From contig NC_039358.1 in assembly GCF_003573695.1 (NCBI RefSeq), forward strand, positions 194,718,418 to 194,782,417: a DNA stretch of 64,000 bases. The letters run 5' to 3'. Positions 1-10,286 of this stretch are shown here, piece by piece. Source of the DNA: Papaver somniferum. Taxonomy: Eukaryota > Streptophyta > Magnoliopsida > Ranunculales > Papaveraceae. Numbering within the stretch: position 1 is the stretch's first letter; every line of letters begins with the position of its first letter. Made by a program: the position numbers and the translations under genes. Below the pieces are notes generated by a model that was not told where the DNA came from, did no database searches, and saw nothing but the letters and a program-made list of their open reading frames with translations.

Positions 1-439
1 CACAATGACAGACTTTGAAGGAAACCAGACCATCACATACGGGATCGTCCCTTCAACGTATCACCAAGCCTGAAGACTATGTTGAATAAAGAAGTCATTC
101 GTATTCCTGCATCATTGTTTCCTTACGCACGAATATGCGGAGTGGAACTGTTCAAACCGAGGGAAGCTCCGCGAGAAGGATCAAACAAAGTCCATTGCAT
201 CCCACTCCCCACGTGAGCGTCAATCCAGGAGGAGGACCAGCCTGCATCATCGAAGGCTAGGCCCCATGATGCATCCTTGATGACGAGGCATCTTAATTCT
301 TCTCTCCATCCAACGGAATGCTACAACAACGATCAGCCACAAGAAGAAGTGCGAGACGCTCCACGACAGCTGCAAGATGGTACCAACTCCACAACTGATG
401 ATCTCGACGATGAGGAATCTCCTAGGCCTATCTCCATCA

Positions 440-1060
440 GCTCGACCTTGTGTAAGCATTCATACAATCTCCGATCCAATCCAGTCAAACAATCTCCGAG
501 GCAATTCAGGTGCGAGATCAGGTGCTACATGGATTCCAGAGACTTGAACGAATGCTTCCTCAATGACGATTTCCTCTACCCAACATCGACATGCTGGTAG
601 ATGCTACCAGCGAACACGGCATGTTCTCCTCCATGGATGGATGTAGCGGATACAACCAGATAAGGATGTATGAGCATGGTGCAAGTAAGACATCTTTTCA
701 AACCCTATTGGAAACTTTTGTTATACTATAATGCCATTCGGTTTGAAAAGTTCCGGTGCGACGTATCAACGCACTATGACGACAATCTTCCATGACATGA
801 TGCATAAACAATTTGAAGACTACATGGACGATATATTATTCAAATCCAAGACTCAAGCTATCCTCACAATACCGCTACCGCGAACCGTTAAGGGGATCCA
901 CAACTTCATGGGCAAGGTGAATTCGACATTTTATACCTGGCTTCGCCCAGCTCGTTGCTTCATTCACTTCCTTGCTGAAGAGAGGATAAAGTTTCGTCTG
1001 GACCGCACTACAACAGGAAGCGTTTCGGAAGATTCAACGAATATTGTCATCTCCAAATAA
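440..1060 (+). pseudogene. Ty3/gypsy reverse transcriptase remnant
   Basis: Two frames together carry recognisable reverse transcriptase blocks. The first, ending at 600, holds a DSRDLNE-like motif. The second starts at 731 with MPFGLKSSGATYQR, a strongly conserved block before the active site, followed by YMDDILFKSK, which holds the catalytic Asp pair. After that the frame runs into the PLPRTVK/FMGKV region, which matches the connection domain that follows reverse transcriptase in this family. The frame change at about 600-730 and the missing segment between KSK and the connection region make it non-functional. The family assignment is firm; the lineage (Tat) is inferred from the noncoding structure downstream. 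Confidence 0.8.
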
Positions 1061-1930
1061 TCACAAAGGGTTCACCTATCATGTCAGCCCGGACAAAGAG
1101 CGAGTCAGGGACATCTTCGGATCTACTGGAGTGTCCCGAATTCAGGACACTTGAGGGTCACGATCCAAATGTGACTGAACAACAAGTGGTGTAATTGTGC
1201 ATCAATATGACGAAACCTGTTTATCGTGCTTTTTCGAAGAACCTGCGCTTTCAGACATCCTCTGAACTCTGTGAAGCTGCTAAACGCTTAGTTGCGACAG
1301 CACCTTCCCTGCTAGAAGAACAAGCCTGCCAGTAATGAAGAACCTCGTGATGTTCACGGAAGCATATATCTCACCAACAGGCAATACAACCTTCAGCCTT
1401 CTGTAAGCAGTTTCACTAAAGCAGCAAGAGGAAAGCCACCGAGATACAACATCCTGCGCGTCCAACATTGCCAACTTCAACTCTAGCACCACGTGCACGA
1501 CTGCCGCAATAATGAAATAACGTCCAAGATATTCCATATTTGGATCGATGGTAACTACATCAATGAGAGACGCTTTCAGAATTTGTCTCCCGTGGAAAAA
1601 GTAGTTCCGTTACCAAAGGAGATTGCACCTGGGACTTAAGAGGGTGCCAAGTTCGTGCAAGTTGCCACCACGCCTCTCCGTGCCAGTCTCTTCTGATCAC
1701 AGCTGCTGCTAAGAAATGTTGTTGCTCGTCGATTGATACCATCCAGAGGTTCACCATATTAACAACCATTACGTACAAAAGAGCCATCGGGCATACAAGA
1801 TGGAGCCACGTAGACCACGCTTGGGGACTGAGGCTCAGCATGAAATTCCTTCGCCGTCAGTCAAGAACTTCTTCAACACAAGAGAGATAGTCAATCAAGA
1901 AGCATGTAATTCGCAAAGGGAAACCAAGCT
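1061..1930 (+). pseudogene. Degraded pol sequence downstream of gypsy RT
   Basis: No open frame of useful length survives. Short frame fragments, for example around 1540-1620 (a GNYINERR-like stretch, then SPVEKVVPLPKE), look like decayed RNase H or integrase sequence because they lie directly after reverse transcriptase. I cannot name a domain from motifs. The open frames on the opposite strand here have no recognisable content. Confidence 0.35.
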
Positions 1931-1934
1931 GAAG

Positions 1935-2110
1935 AAGAGGCCGCTTCAACACTCTCTCCAGCAGAAGCCTCTTCAACACTCTTTCCAGCAGAAGCCGCTT
2001 CAACGCTCCCTTCACCAGAAGCTGCTTCAATGCTCCCTGGTTCCTGCTCGCTCCAGAAGCTTCTCTAACGCTCTCCAGGACATGCTCGCTCCATAAGATG
2101 CTTCAACGCT
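1935..2110 (+). repeat. Short tandem repeat, unit about 27 bp
   Basis: The unit reads roughly CTTCAACACTCTCTCCAGCA followed by GAAGC, and recurs about six times with growing divergence (cttcaacactc, cttcaacgctc, cttcaatgctc, cttctctaacgctc). It lies at the start of the noncoding region of the decayed gypsy element. Confidence 0.75.
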
Positions 2111-2189
2111 CTCAGCGGGACCCACTCCATGTTCGAACATACAAGGTTCACGTTTGGGCAAAGCAAGCAGCCTGGGTCCCACGAGCAAA

Positions 2190-3470
2190 GGGAAGACCGA
2201 TGTTGGTTAGCAAGACCGGTGTTAGTCAGCAAGACGTCACAGCAGCAAGGACGGTGTTGGTAGAAGTAACAAAGCTAGTATACGTGGAAAGGACGGTGTC
2301 GGTCGAGGCAGCGATGTCCGTCAGCAAGGTCGGAGTTCGTCAAATCAGCAAGGCCGGTGTTCGTCAAGGCAAGGCCGGTGTTGGTCAAGGAACAAGTCTG
2401 GTGTTGGGTAAGGCAACAGGTTTGGTGTCTGGTCAAAGCAGGCACACGGTGGGTCCCACTTTATCAGGCACAGCTAGCCCCAGATTGGTCAAAGCAGGCA
2501 CAGTCGACCCCAAGCAAAGCAGGCACGCGGCGGGTCCCACGTTCGGGCAAAGCAAGCAAGGCTGGTATTGAGCCACGTCAGCAAACGGTGTTGCTCAAGT
2601 CCGCGAAGCTGGTATTGGTCGAGATCTCAAAGATAATATCCCGTCACGCAAGCAAGACTGATATCACGTCACGCAAGTAGGCTGGTATTGGGCCACGTCA
2701 GCAAGTAAGGCTGTTATTGGGCCACGTCAGAAAACAAGGCCGGTGTTGGTTGATTCCACGAAGACGGAGTTGATCAAGGTCATAAGGCTTGTATTCGAAT
2801 GAAATAGGCTCACACAGCAGGGACGGTTTTCAGTCGAAACACAGGGACGACGTTTGAAGCATGTAAACGGTGGACCCGTGTTTAATTGAAGCATGCTTAC
2901 ATCGGGTCCCATGTTCGACCAAAGCAGGCACACAGTGGGCCCACGTTTAACCGAAGCAGGCACAACAAGCCCACGTTCGATCAAGCAGGCGCATGATGAG
3001 TCCCACGGTTGAGCGAGGTAAGCGGGCCCACATACCTATCAAACAGGTGCAACAAGGTAACGTTTGGTCGAAGCATATACATGACGGGGTCCACATCCGT
3101 TCAGGGTTACATGCACGGTTGTCTATGGGAAGAGGAGCATACAAGATCTATTCCCTTCTTGGATCAAATACCTGAAGGAGGAAACCGGTCCCACCAAGGT
3201 CGTCGTCACACCTGACGTACTCCCACGAACGAAGCAGGCACAACAGTCTGTCGATTAGGCACATCAAGCCCACGTTCGATCAAGCAGGCGCAATAGCCCC
3301 TCGACCGAAGCAAGCATAGCAAGGTCGATCCGGTAAGATTGACATTCGAACGGAGCAAGCACGGAGCGGGCTCTCGATAGAAGCAGGCATAGCAAGGTCG
3401 ATCAAAGCAGGCAAGACCGACATCATGCTAGGGGAACGCTCGCCTGGACGCCTCTTGAACGTGACATGCT
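2190..3470 (+). repeat. Degenerate G/C-rich repeat array in gypsy 3' noncoding region
   Basis: Variants of two short phrases alternate: GCAAGGCCGGTGTTGGTCAA up to about 2750, and GCAGGCACA...GGGTCCCACGTTCG from about 2430 to 3430. The spacing is irregular, about 20-45 bases, so this is not a clean tandem array. Such noncoding arrays upstream of the 3' LTR are common in large plant Tat/Ogre-type elements. The open frames that cross it are by-products of the repeats. Confidence 0.7.
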
Positions 3471-3601
3471 CCAAGGACAGGATGACCCGTCTCTCCTGCT
3501 AACATCTAACTTTGTCTTATAAGTTTTATCTTTAACTGTCACCATCTCATGCCTACCCCACAATCATGCAACCATTATGCGCTAGGCAGGGGACTTAAGG
3601 T

Positions 3602-5870
3602 TGATGGTGTATTTTAGTTCAGGGCTAAAATTGTAAAACTAAATTTATGCGCTGACATCTGCAAAGGATAAAGCCACTGACAAGTGATGAATACTTCTCC
3701 ACTTTACTAATTCACTCAAAAGGGAGCATGTAGCAACAATCCCATATACCTTGTGAATTTATAACATTATTAATGTATGACCAGCCTTGTATTTCCTGTA
3801 CTGATCCACTCTTATCATTGGTGCGGCATGACGACTGATTGTTGCTCTCAGCAGAGCAAAACGAATCTCCAAGCATTAATAATGAAGCATGTACGAAATA
3901 CCCGTACAGGCTATAACTCTCGGAGTGTTATACTAGCCCGATCGAGCATTTGGACAGTCCATATCAGTCTCAGAAACGATCACGACCATCCAACTTCACC
4001 AGCATGATTGGATGGCTCAAATCGAATCCATAACCCTCAAGCAGGTATTGGAGTATTCACCACCAGACTAATGCGGACCCCGCATGGTCGGCCTCCCCAA
4101 AAGGGTAGCATGGCTTTCCAATTCGTCCAGCCAAAGCAGCGTGGACGAGAAACCCTAAATAGGGTTTGCAGCACATTACATGTGTCGCAAATCAGCTTCA
4201 ACCATCCATCTTCGCAGGCATAGATGGAGGGTGTAGATGTAGATTCAAAGGTCCCAGAGCATGTCAACACAAACACCGTGGGCCTGCCTACATACATGAC
4301 CGATCGGTCAGGACCAAACATGGATGGTCGTCCCAATTCGTGCGCCCAAACAAGGCATGACGCACGGCTGGCAAAACCCTAATTAGAGTTTTCGATCACG
4401 AGCGATCATTTTCACCTGATCGAACGAAGGGTCTAGGAGTCGATTAAGCAGGTCCAATGAGTATCAACATGATCACTGCAGGCCCACATATCTCCACACC
4501 CGATCGTCCAAGGCATATCATGTCGTGGTCACACCTCCCAATTGCAAACTAATCTCGACCACTCAACTTTGTCGGACAAATTGAGTGGCTCAGATCACGT
4601 TTCTATGAGGTATTAAGGTATAGAAGTGTACACCAGCCCGCCGTCTGTATACCAGACTAATCGGCCAAGACCGACCAAGCTTGGTCGTCTCGAAACGCGC
4701 GCCCGAAGTTGGCATGACGCGCGGCTTTTGCGGCACCGGATTTCTGTCGCAAATTGATCTCAACCACTCAACTTCTCACGACAAATTGAGTGGCTTAGAT
4801 CACGCTTTCACGAGATAATGAGGTATGGGTGCCCACACCAGCATGTCGTCTACACGCATGCATGATCGGCCCGACCAAAATTGCGTCCCAAGCTTGGTTT
4901 CGACCAAGATGAAGAGTGATGCTTGCGCACCTCTTCATAAACCCTAATTCCACTAACGGTCGCAGATGAGTGTCTCAAAGATCATCTCGTCCGTTCAACT
5001 TCACATGTTTGGTTATATAACCCCAGTCAGGAGTTAACTGGTCAATGAGGTGTCGTGGTGATTATCATCCGCCACTCTACCACACCATGTGGTCGGCCAA
5101 GTCAGGACTTGCTTGCGCAACCTCCAAACTATCACATGAAGTAGGCTGGACATGAAGCTATTTTAAGACGCTCAAACAGCGATGCTTCATACATGCTGAG
5201 TATATTCGATGCATTACTTGCATATAATACACACGATACTTCACGAGTATCGACTTCCTAAATAACTTAGTTATTTAATCTAGCATCACATGCTACCTTC
5301 TGTGGGTCCCACGATCCACACACTCAAGACATCAATCATGTCACAAACTGGGGGATACATACTGAGGTATTGGTCTGGCGGTTTATAGCGTGCAGCGCAC
5401 AACGCGCCATCACAAGAACGCGTTAGGAAGTTATGGACGGTTAGTGATGATGGGGGAAGTGGGCAAGACTGATCGTGTAACACTAACACCCGTAACTCCA
5501 CTACTCCATCACTCCACTTTCTTCACTTCCCACGAGATACATGAGTAAGGCTCAATGACTTGTATAAATAGGTTCTCCTCCCTATTTCGAAAAGACAAGA
5601 CAACAATAGAAAGTGTTGATACAATCTCATTCCAACAACAAAACTGATAGCTTTCATTCTGTAAGCCAGTTCATCTTTCTGATACAAGTTATACATAGCC
5701 AACACCTTCACAATATCAACACCTTCTTCGCTTCCCTCCCTAAGATCAACCCCATCTCCTTCACTTTGTGACCGAAGCAAGTCTGAAACGGCCATTTCTT
5801 GGTTTAGGCCAGAATTGTACAGATTGATTTCTCGATTCACAAAGCACTCCCGTGCAGTGCATTTGTTTAG
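3602..5870 (+). mobile_element. Long LTR of the gypsy element (3' LTR)
   Basis: It starts TGATGGTGTATTTTAGTTCA directly after a G-rich tract (GCAGGGGACTTAAGG), as expected for a polypurine tract and LTR start. The same start followed by the same order of phrases recurs at 52007. Within the LTR, blocks containing a phrase like CCACTCAACTT...AAATTGAGTGGCTCAGATC recur at about 3975, 4190, 4553, 4757 and 4985, so the promoter half is built from diverged repeats of roughly 200 bp. The 3' limit is not defined by a primer site. Confidence 0.65.
5563..5570 (+). promoter_or_regulatory. TATA box of the gypsy LTR
   Basis: TATAAATA lies about 300 bp from the estimated LTR end, in a context (CAATGACTTG before it, GGTTCTCCTCCC after it) usual for the U3/R boundary. 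It is called from the motif and its position only. Confidence 0.5.
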
Positions 5871-5984
5871 GGTTTAGATTCATTCCTCATCCACACACCC
5901 CAAATTACCAAATTCGGCAAGAATAGTTTTCACCCATAAACACTCCCCTAAAAGAAAATAACTTCAAAATTTCGAATTTTACAA

Positions 5985-6250
5985 CATATAATCGGTTGTA
6001 CTGTATTCACATTTATCTTCCGATTGGTTTGTAATCGGATGTGTTGGAATGAATAACACCTCCGATTATTGAAGCTTTTTATACAAAACAATTGTACATT
6101 ATTCTACTTCGTTAAGCGGTAGTCTAGGGTCGTATATTACTACCGATTAATTTATAATCGATTGTCTTGTGTCGTATTTTATATCTGATTGTTCTACAAT
6201 CAGAGGATAATTGTTCTAACTATTGCTTCCGATTGTTAATGCATAACTTG
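5985..6250. repeat. AATCGG-motif array, remnant of MULE-A intron 1
   Basis: AATCGG or its inverse CCGATT occurs about eight times in 260 bases (for example 5990, 6018, 6037, 6062, 6146, 6226), usually in facing pairs such as CCGATTGGTTTGTAATCGG. It ends at the splice acceptor (GTAG) before the exon at 6267. The same arrangement lies in intron 1 of copy 2. Confidence 0.8.
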
Positions 6251-6266
6251 TTGTTGTCGTACGTAG

Positions 6267-6335
6267 GCTGTTGTACCGGTTGATGACGATTACTATTTGA
6301 GGCATCATACTTCCCTACACTATGCAAACGATTTG
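6267..6335 (+). pseudogene. MULE-A transposase exon 2 (copy 1)
   Basis: This 69-base, 23-codon exon is bounded by an AG acceptor (CGTACGTAG) and a GT donor (GTAGGC). It encodes a short acidic segment ending HYANDL. Copy 2 has an exon of identical length, phase and similar sequence at 48914-48982, which supports the exon limits. Exon 1 is missing from copy 1, so the gene cannot be expressed in full. Confidence 0.75.
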
Positions 6336-6440
6336 GTAGGCTCATGAATTATCTTTTCTTTTTTCAAATCATGTATGTTAGATGGTTATGCTTATTATTT
6401 TTGTATTGTTATATGCGCATTTAGATATTTGGAAGTAAGG

Positions 6441-6867
6441 ACGTTTGGATGCTCTAATATCTCAAAGGGAGGTTTCTCTCATAGCTCATGCGATGTTGGA
6501 AGGAAGGATGGATCTTGAGGGGAATATTTTGGATGATTCTCCGGTTACTCAAACTCCAATAAAGTTTGTCCCTGGTAATTATGTTTCGGATGAAGATGAA
6601 GAGGGAGAATTTTATGAAGAAATTGAAGACTTGGACACCATTTTATCCAAGAGTAAAGTGTGCAAAGTTGGTAACCAAAGAAGAAGAATGAGACGTAGAT
6701 AATTTATCTTTTCTTTTTTAGTTATTTTTTAAGAGCCTCATAAGGTTCTTTTTTGTTATTTCTTACCCTTTTGGTTTATGGGGGTGGGAGGCCTTTGAGC
6801 CTTCCTTGTAATTCTTGTAATTAAGTTTCTTGCTTTAATAAACTATTGGACTTAGCAAAAAAAAATA
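6441..6867 (+). mobile_element. 5'-truncated LINE (or retrocopied) 3' end with poly(A)
   Basis: The insert ends in nine A residues and is flanked by a perfect 19-bp duplication, TAGATATTTGGAAGTAAGG, at 6422-6440 and 6868-6886. Copy 2 of MULE-A shows the empty site at about 49071-49090. Poly(A) plus a long target duplication is the mark of LINE-driven insertion. The 3' region has a stem-loop (6731-6738 pairs with 6743-6750, loop CATA) and a stretch ending TTGCTTTAATAAA. It carries the tail of an open frame (6445-6702, acidic, ending NQRRRMRRR) that I do not recognise. It could be a LINE end or another retrocopied transcript. Confidence 0.85.
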
Positions 6868-6886
6868 TAGATATTTGGAAGTAAGG

Positions 6887-8571
6887 CGGAGGCAAAGGAA
6901 TGGCTTATGAACAAGGCAAAAGAGAAGATATGCGTGGTAGTTCAGAACCGTTGCGTGAAGAAGATTAGGTTTGAAATGATATGTGAGCGAGGTGGGGATA
7001 AAAAGAGTCACGGGGGAAAGAATAATAAGTATGTAAGGAAGTCGGAGAGGAAGAAATACCGAACTCATACAAAGAACATTGGATGCCCATTTAAGATTGT
7101 CTTCTATAAGCCCGACGGCATGGAAGGTAAAGAATGGAAAATGTCTAAAGTTGATAATGGTTGTCATAACCACGATGATCCGGATATTCTTATTGGACAT
7201 GTAATGGTTGCGAAGTTAAAACCACATGAAATGGAGACGGTGAGGTCTATGCGGATCCAAAAAGCGAGTGCGATCTTAAGTAAAATAAAGGCGTACGACC
7301 CCGACAACTTGTCTTCTTCGTCTACAATTAAGTCGGCCCTAGCTACGACCAAAAGGACGGAATGGGATGGAAGAACGGTGATGCAACAATCGCAGTGGTT
7401 AGCTGAGTTACACGACTACACGTTGAGAACGGAAGAAAAGAATGGTAAAGTGGTTCGTATTTTCTTGGCACATCCCGAAATGATCCAATTGGCTCAGTGC
7501 TTTCACAAAATTTTGTTGATAGATGCCACTTATAAGACAAACAAATATAGCATGTCGTTGTTGAACATTGCTTGCCACACTTCGGACAAAAACACGTTTA
7601 CGATTGCATGGGGTTTAATGGATCATGAGAAAAACGTGAGTTTCATTTGGATGTTGGAGACGTTGAGGTCCATTTATAACGGCGATGATTTTCCAAGGGT
7701 TATTTCAACGGATAACGATCAAGCCTTAATGCACGCAATAACGGTAGTGTTTCCGGAAGCCCGAAACTTGCAACGTACGTGGAACACTCAATGCAACCTC
7801 AAATTGAATTTCCATCACCATTTCCAAGCTAAAAAACCAAGGAAGGGTACCAAGAGGTCGAAGGAAAAGGATGAGCGCATTAGTAAATTAACCGTGGAAG
7901 AACGAGAGGAAGAGAAAAGGTTATTTGATGAAAAATGGAAGGAGGATGGAATGATTTGGAGAGCGTTCATGAAAGCATGGGACAAGATCGTTTGGTCGAT
8001 GACCGAGGAAATTTACGAACATAACTTGAAGAAATTTGAGGATGAATATGGCACGAACTACCCAAAACCCGTTGAGTATTGTATAAAACAATGGTTACCC
8101 CTTAAGGAAAGGTTTGTGTTTGCATGGACATATGAATATCGTAACTTCAAGAACGAGGCGACAAGCATTGCGAAGGGGTCTCATGGTCGATTAAAGAAAA
8201 TACTTCTAGGTAGTCAAAATGGAGTTGTGTCGATCCAAGAAGCAATCCACCAATTCACCAATCGTGATCTCGTAAAGATTAGGGGTTGTATGCAATTTAG
8301 TGTACATAGATTCCCTATGGAACATGAAAGGGAAAGATTGCTTCTAAGGGGCGTTGTTCATAAAATTTCGAAATGGGAAATAAATCACATGATGGAACAA
8401 TTGAAGTTATATAGATCTTACGATAACGAGAATACGGTTTGTGTTTGCAAGGATATGATAGGTATTGGTCTCCCATGTCGTCATAAAATGGGTAGGTATG
8501 TCGAAGTGATTGACATCAATGATATTCATCCATTTTGGAAGCAATTAAATTTCACTCCAAGCACCCCGTAG
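6887..8571 (+). pseudogene. MULE-A transposase: FAR1-type domain, MULE catalytic domain, SWIM finger (copy 1)
   Basis: A 554-codon open frame starts at the ATG at 6907, but copy 2 shows that coding begins in earlier exons. Domains in order are an N-terminal FAR1-like DNA-binding region (GCPFKI at about residue 60, then NGCHNHDD), the MULE transposase core (first catalytic Asp in LIDATYKTNKY near residue 205, second in STDNDQALM near 265), and a SWIM zinc finger near residue 520 (CVCKDMIGIGLPCRH). The third catalytic position reads TSIAKGSHGRLKK; copy 2 has TSIAEGSHGRLKK, so the catalytic Glu has become Lys. The conserved C-x-W-H near residue 295 reads RTWN. Reading continues in another frame at about 8540, so the protein is broken. 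It would be a cut-and-paste nuclease acting on the element ends. Confidence 0.9.
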
Positions 8572-9814
8572 TTGATGGTACGTCGTTCTTGGAGTCGGAA
8601 TTGTGTGCACAAAAAACTGAGCGTTATGCTACAAGAAATGGCGCCAAGAAGCAAATATTGATGCACGATTTGGAGCAAGCTCTTCACCCTCGTTTAAGGG
8701 AGGTTGATAAACATATTAAGCAAAAGGGGGCGGGTAGGCCGATCACCGAAGTGCCGAGGACCATTGAAAGAAAAGAATTGAAGGAGTATTTGTCTAATAA
8801 AAGAATATTGTCTAGGCACGAGCGTTCGGAATCCGAATTTTAAGATGAGTCGGAACCAAAGAAAAGAGGTCGTCCAAGAAAAGATCAAAGTGGACCAACC
8901 GCCCGACAAGTGAGGCCAAAGGTCTCTACGGAGCCTTCTCAAGTAAGTCAAGTCGAGGCAGTGGAAGAAATTATGTTAGTGGAGACCCAATCTAGCTTTG
9001 TAGTTATTGATCAAATGAGCGACTCGCAACAAATACAACCAATGGAAATGGTGACTATAAAAAAAAAGTATGGCACTCTTCGTTGTCCTAGGGATTTTCA
9101 TGGAAGACCAACACGATCAACGTATGCGATTATAGAAGAGTATTTGGAACAACTCCCTCCACTCATTGTTCCATTTGTTTTGTCTACCGACGAGGTTGAT
9201 GGGGATGGCAACTGTGGTTTCACGTCGCTACAGAACAAATTGGTCACTTTGACGAGGCAGTTATCGAAGATGTCACTCAATGCCAATATTTAAGAAATAA
9301 GATGGCAGTGCAACTAATAAAGGACAAGGATTTCTATATGAAGATGATGAGGTGAGGAGATAGACATGACAAAGAACAAGATTTCAAAGACTTATATGCG
9401 CGTGTAAAGTGCCGAAAGGGATTGAAAACAATCGGAGCCAAGTATTGGATGACAATGCCTAAATGTGGATATCTCCTAGCGGGCGCTTTGAATTGCGTGG
9501 TACATTTTTTTGTTCCTCCCAAGTATGGACATAGTTTCACGTTTGCACCTACAAGGACGGTTCGCGATGAATCGGTTAAAGATAGAAGAATTGCTATGGC
9601 ATTTGTGAATGAGATGCATTCTATCGGTTTAAGAGTAAAGAGAGATTGTCAATTACCTCTGTTAGGTGGTTGGACGGATTACTTCCCAACAAATCATTGT
9701 AAGGATTGGTTGAAACAATATGAGTCCAACATGGTTGATTGGGATCGCGTCATGAACGACAACTATCCGGATAGGTTACTCGAATTGATCCCCTCGGATG
9801 ATGATGATATTTAA
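8535..9814 (+). pseudogene. C-terminal part of MULE-A protein: AT-hook and OTU-type cysteine protease
   Basis: The sequence after the SWIM finger continues in the frame starting near 8535. One in-frame TAA at 8840-8842 is followed by an AT-hook-like KKRGRPRKD. The OTU domain begins with the catalytic block DEVDGDGNCGFTSLQ (Asp and Cys) at about 9190-9235. After a frame change near 9290 and a stop near 9360 it continues from 9422 to 9814 with GAKYWMTMP, GYLLAGALNCVVHFF and the His-containing VNEMHSIGL. This order matches plant OTU domains. OTU proteases cleave ubiquitin or ubiquitin-like chains; the job inside a transposon is unknown. The stop codons and frame changes make this copy inactive. 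The spacing suggests that the ancestral form was one fused transposase-OTU protein. Confidence 0.8.
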
Positions 9815-9879
9815 TCGTTATGTTTGGAAGATGTATTTTGGTTGCCTTTTTTGTACATGTCTAAAAAATCCTGTGAAGA

Positions 9880-10250
9880 TATATGATATAATCGGTAGTT
9901 TATTTTGGAAATCGGTAGTTTATTTTGTACACTTTACTTTCGAATATTGAATCTTCTGATAATTCTTTTTTGATGCTTTATGAATCGGTAGATTAAAGAA
10001 CATACAAACTTCCGATTATAACCAAACTCTGACAAAAAGTTTGAAAATTTTCCCAGGTTCGGTAGATTACATAACATACTAACTACCGATTATAACCAAT
10101 CTCTGACAAAAAAATTTGAATTCACAGGTTCGGTAGCTTACATAACATACTAACTTCCGATTACAGCCAGATTCTGACAAACAAATTTGAAAATTTGTAC
10201 GAAATCGGAAGATTGTATAACATAATAACTTCCGATTATAACCAGTATCC
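9880..10250. repeat. AATCGGTAG-motif array after the OTU gene, about 70-bp tandem unit
   Basis: Four tandem units of about 70 bp begin near 9983, 10056, 10129 and 10201. Each holds a forward motif (AATCGGTAG, TTCGGTAG or AATCGGAAG), then ATTACATAACATACTAAC, then the inverse (CTACCGATTATAACC or CTTCCGATTATAACC), so each unit can fold into a hairpin. Two more forward motifs precede them at 9890-9925. The array is cut by the G1 insertion at 10287. Confidence 0.85.
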
Positions 10251-10286
10251 TTTATATTGTGGCCACAGACTTCAGGAATTCATAAA

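Larger units (their letters stand above)
1..5870 (+). mobile_element. Decayed Ty3/gypsy (Tat-like) LTR retrotransposon, 3' part
   Basis: The order seen is broken reverse transcriptase, degraded downstream pol, an array of short G/C-rich repeats, a purine-rich tract at about 3586-3601, and then one long LTR from 3602. This order fits the plant Tat lineage of Ty3/gypsy, where a long noncoding region lies between pol and the 3' LTR. No 5' LTR is present, so the window starts inside the element. The right end is approximate: LTR-like sequence grades into MULE-A copy 1 somewhere between 5850 and 5985 and I see no clear target duplication. A second fragment of the same LTR family lies at 52007-52489. 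Confidence 0.7.

Noticed and set aside
6445..6702. 85-codon frame as a MULE-A gene
   Set aside because: It lies wholly within the 427-bp LINE-type insertion and copy 2 lacks it.
9880..10250. Possible CRISPR-like array in the AATCGGTAG tandem units
   Set aside because: This is eukaryotic DNA, the spacers are themselves repeated, and the units are tandem duplications.
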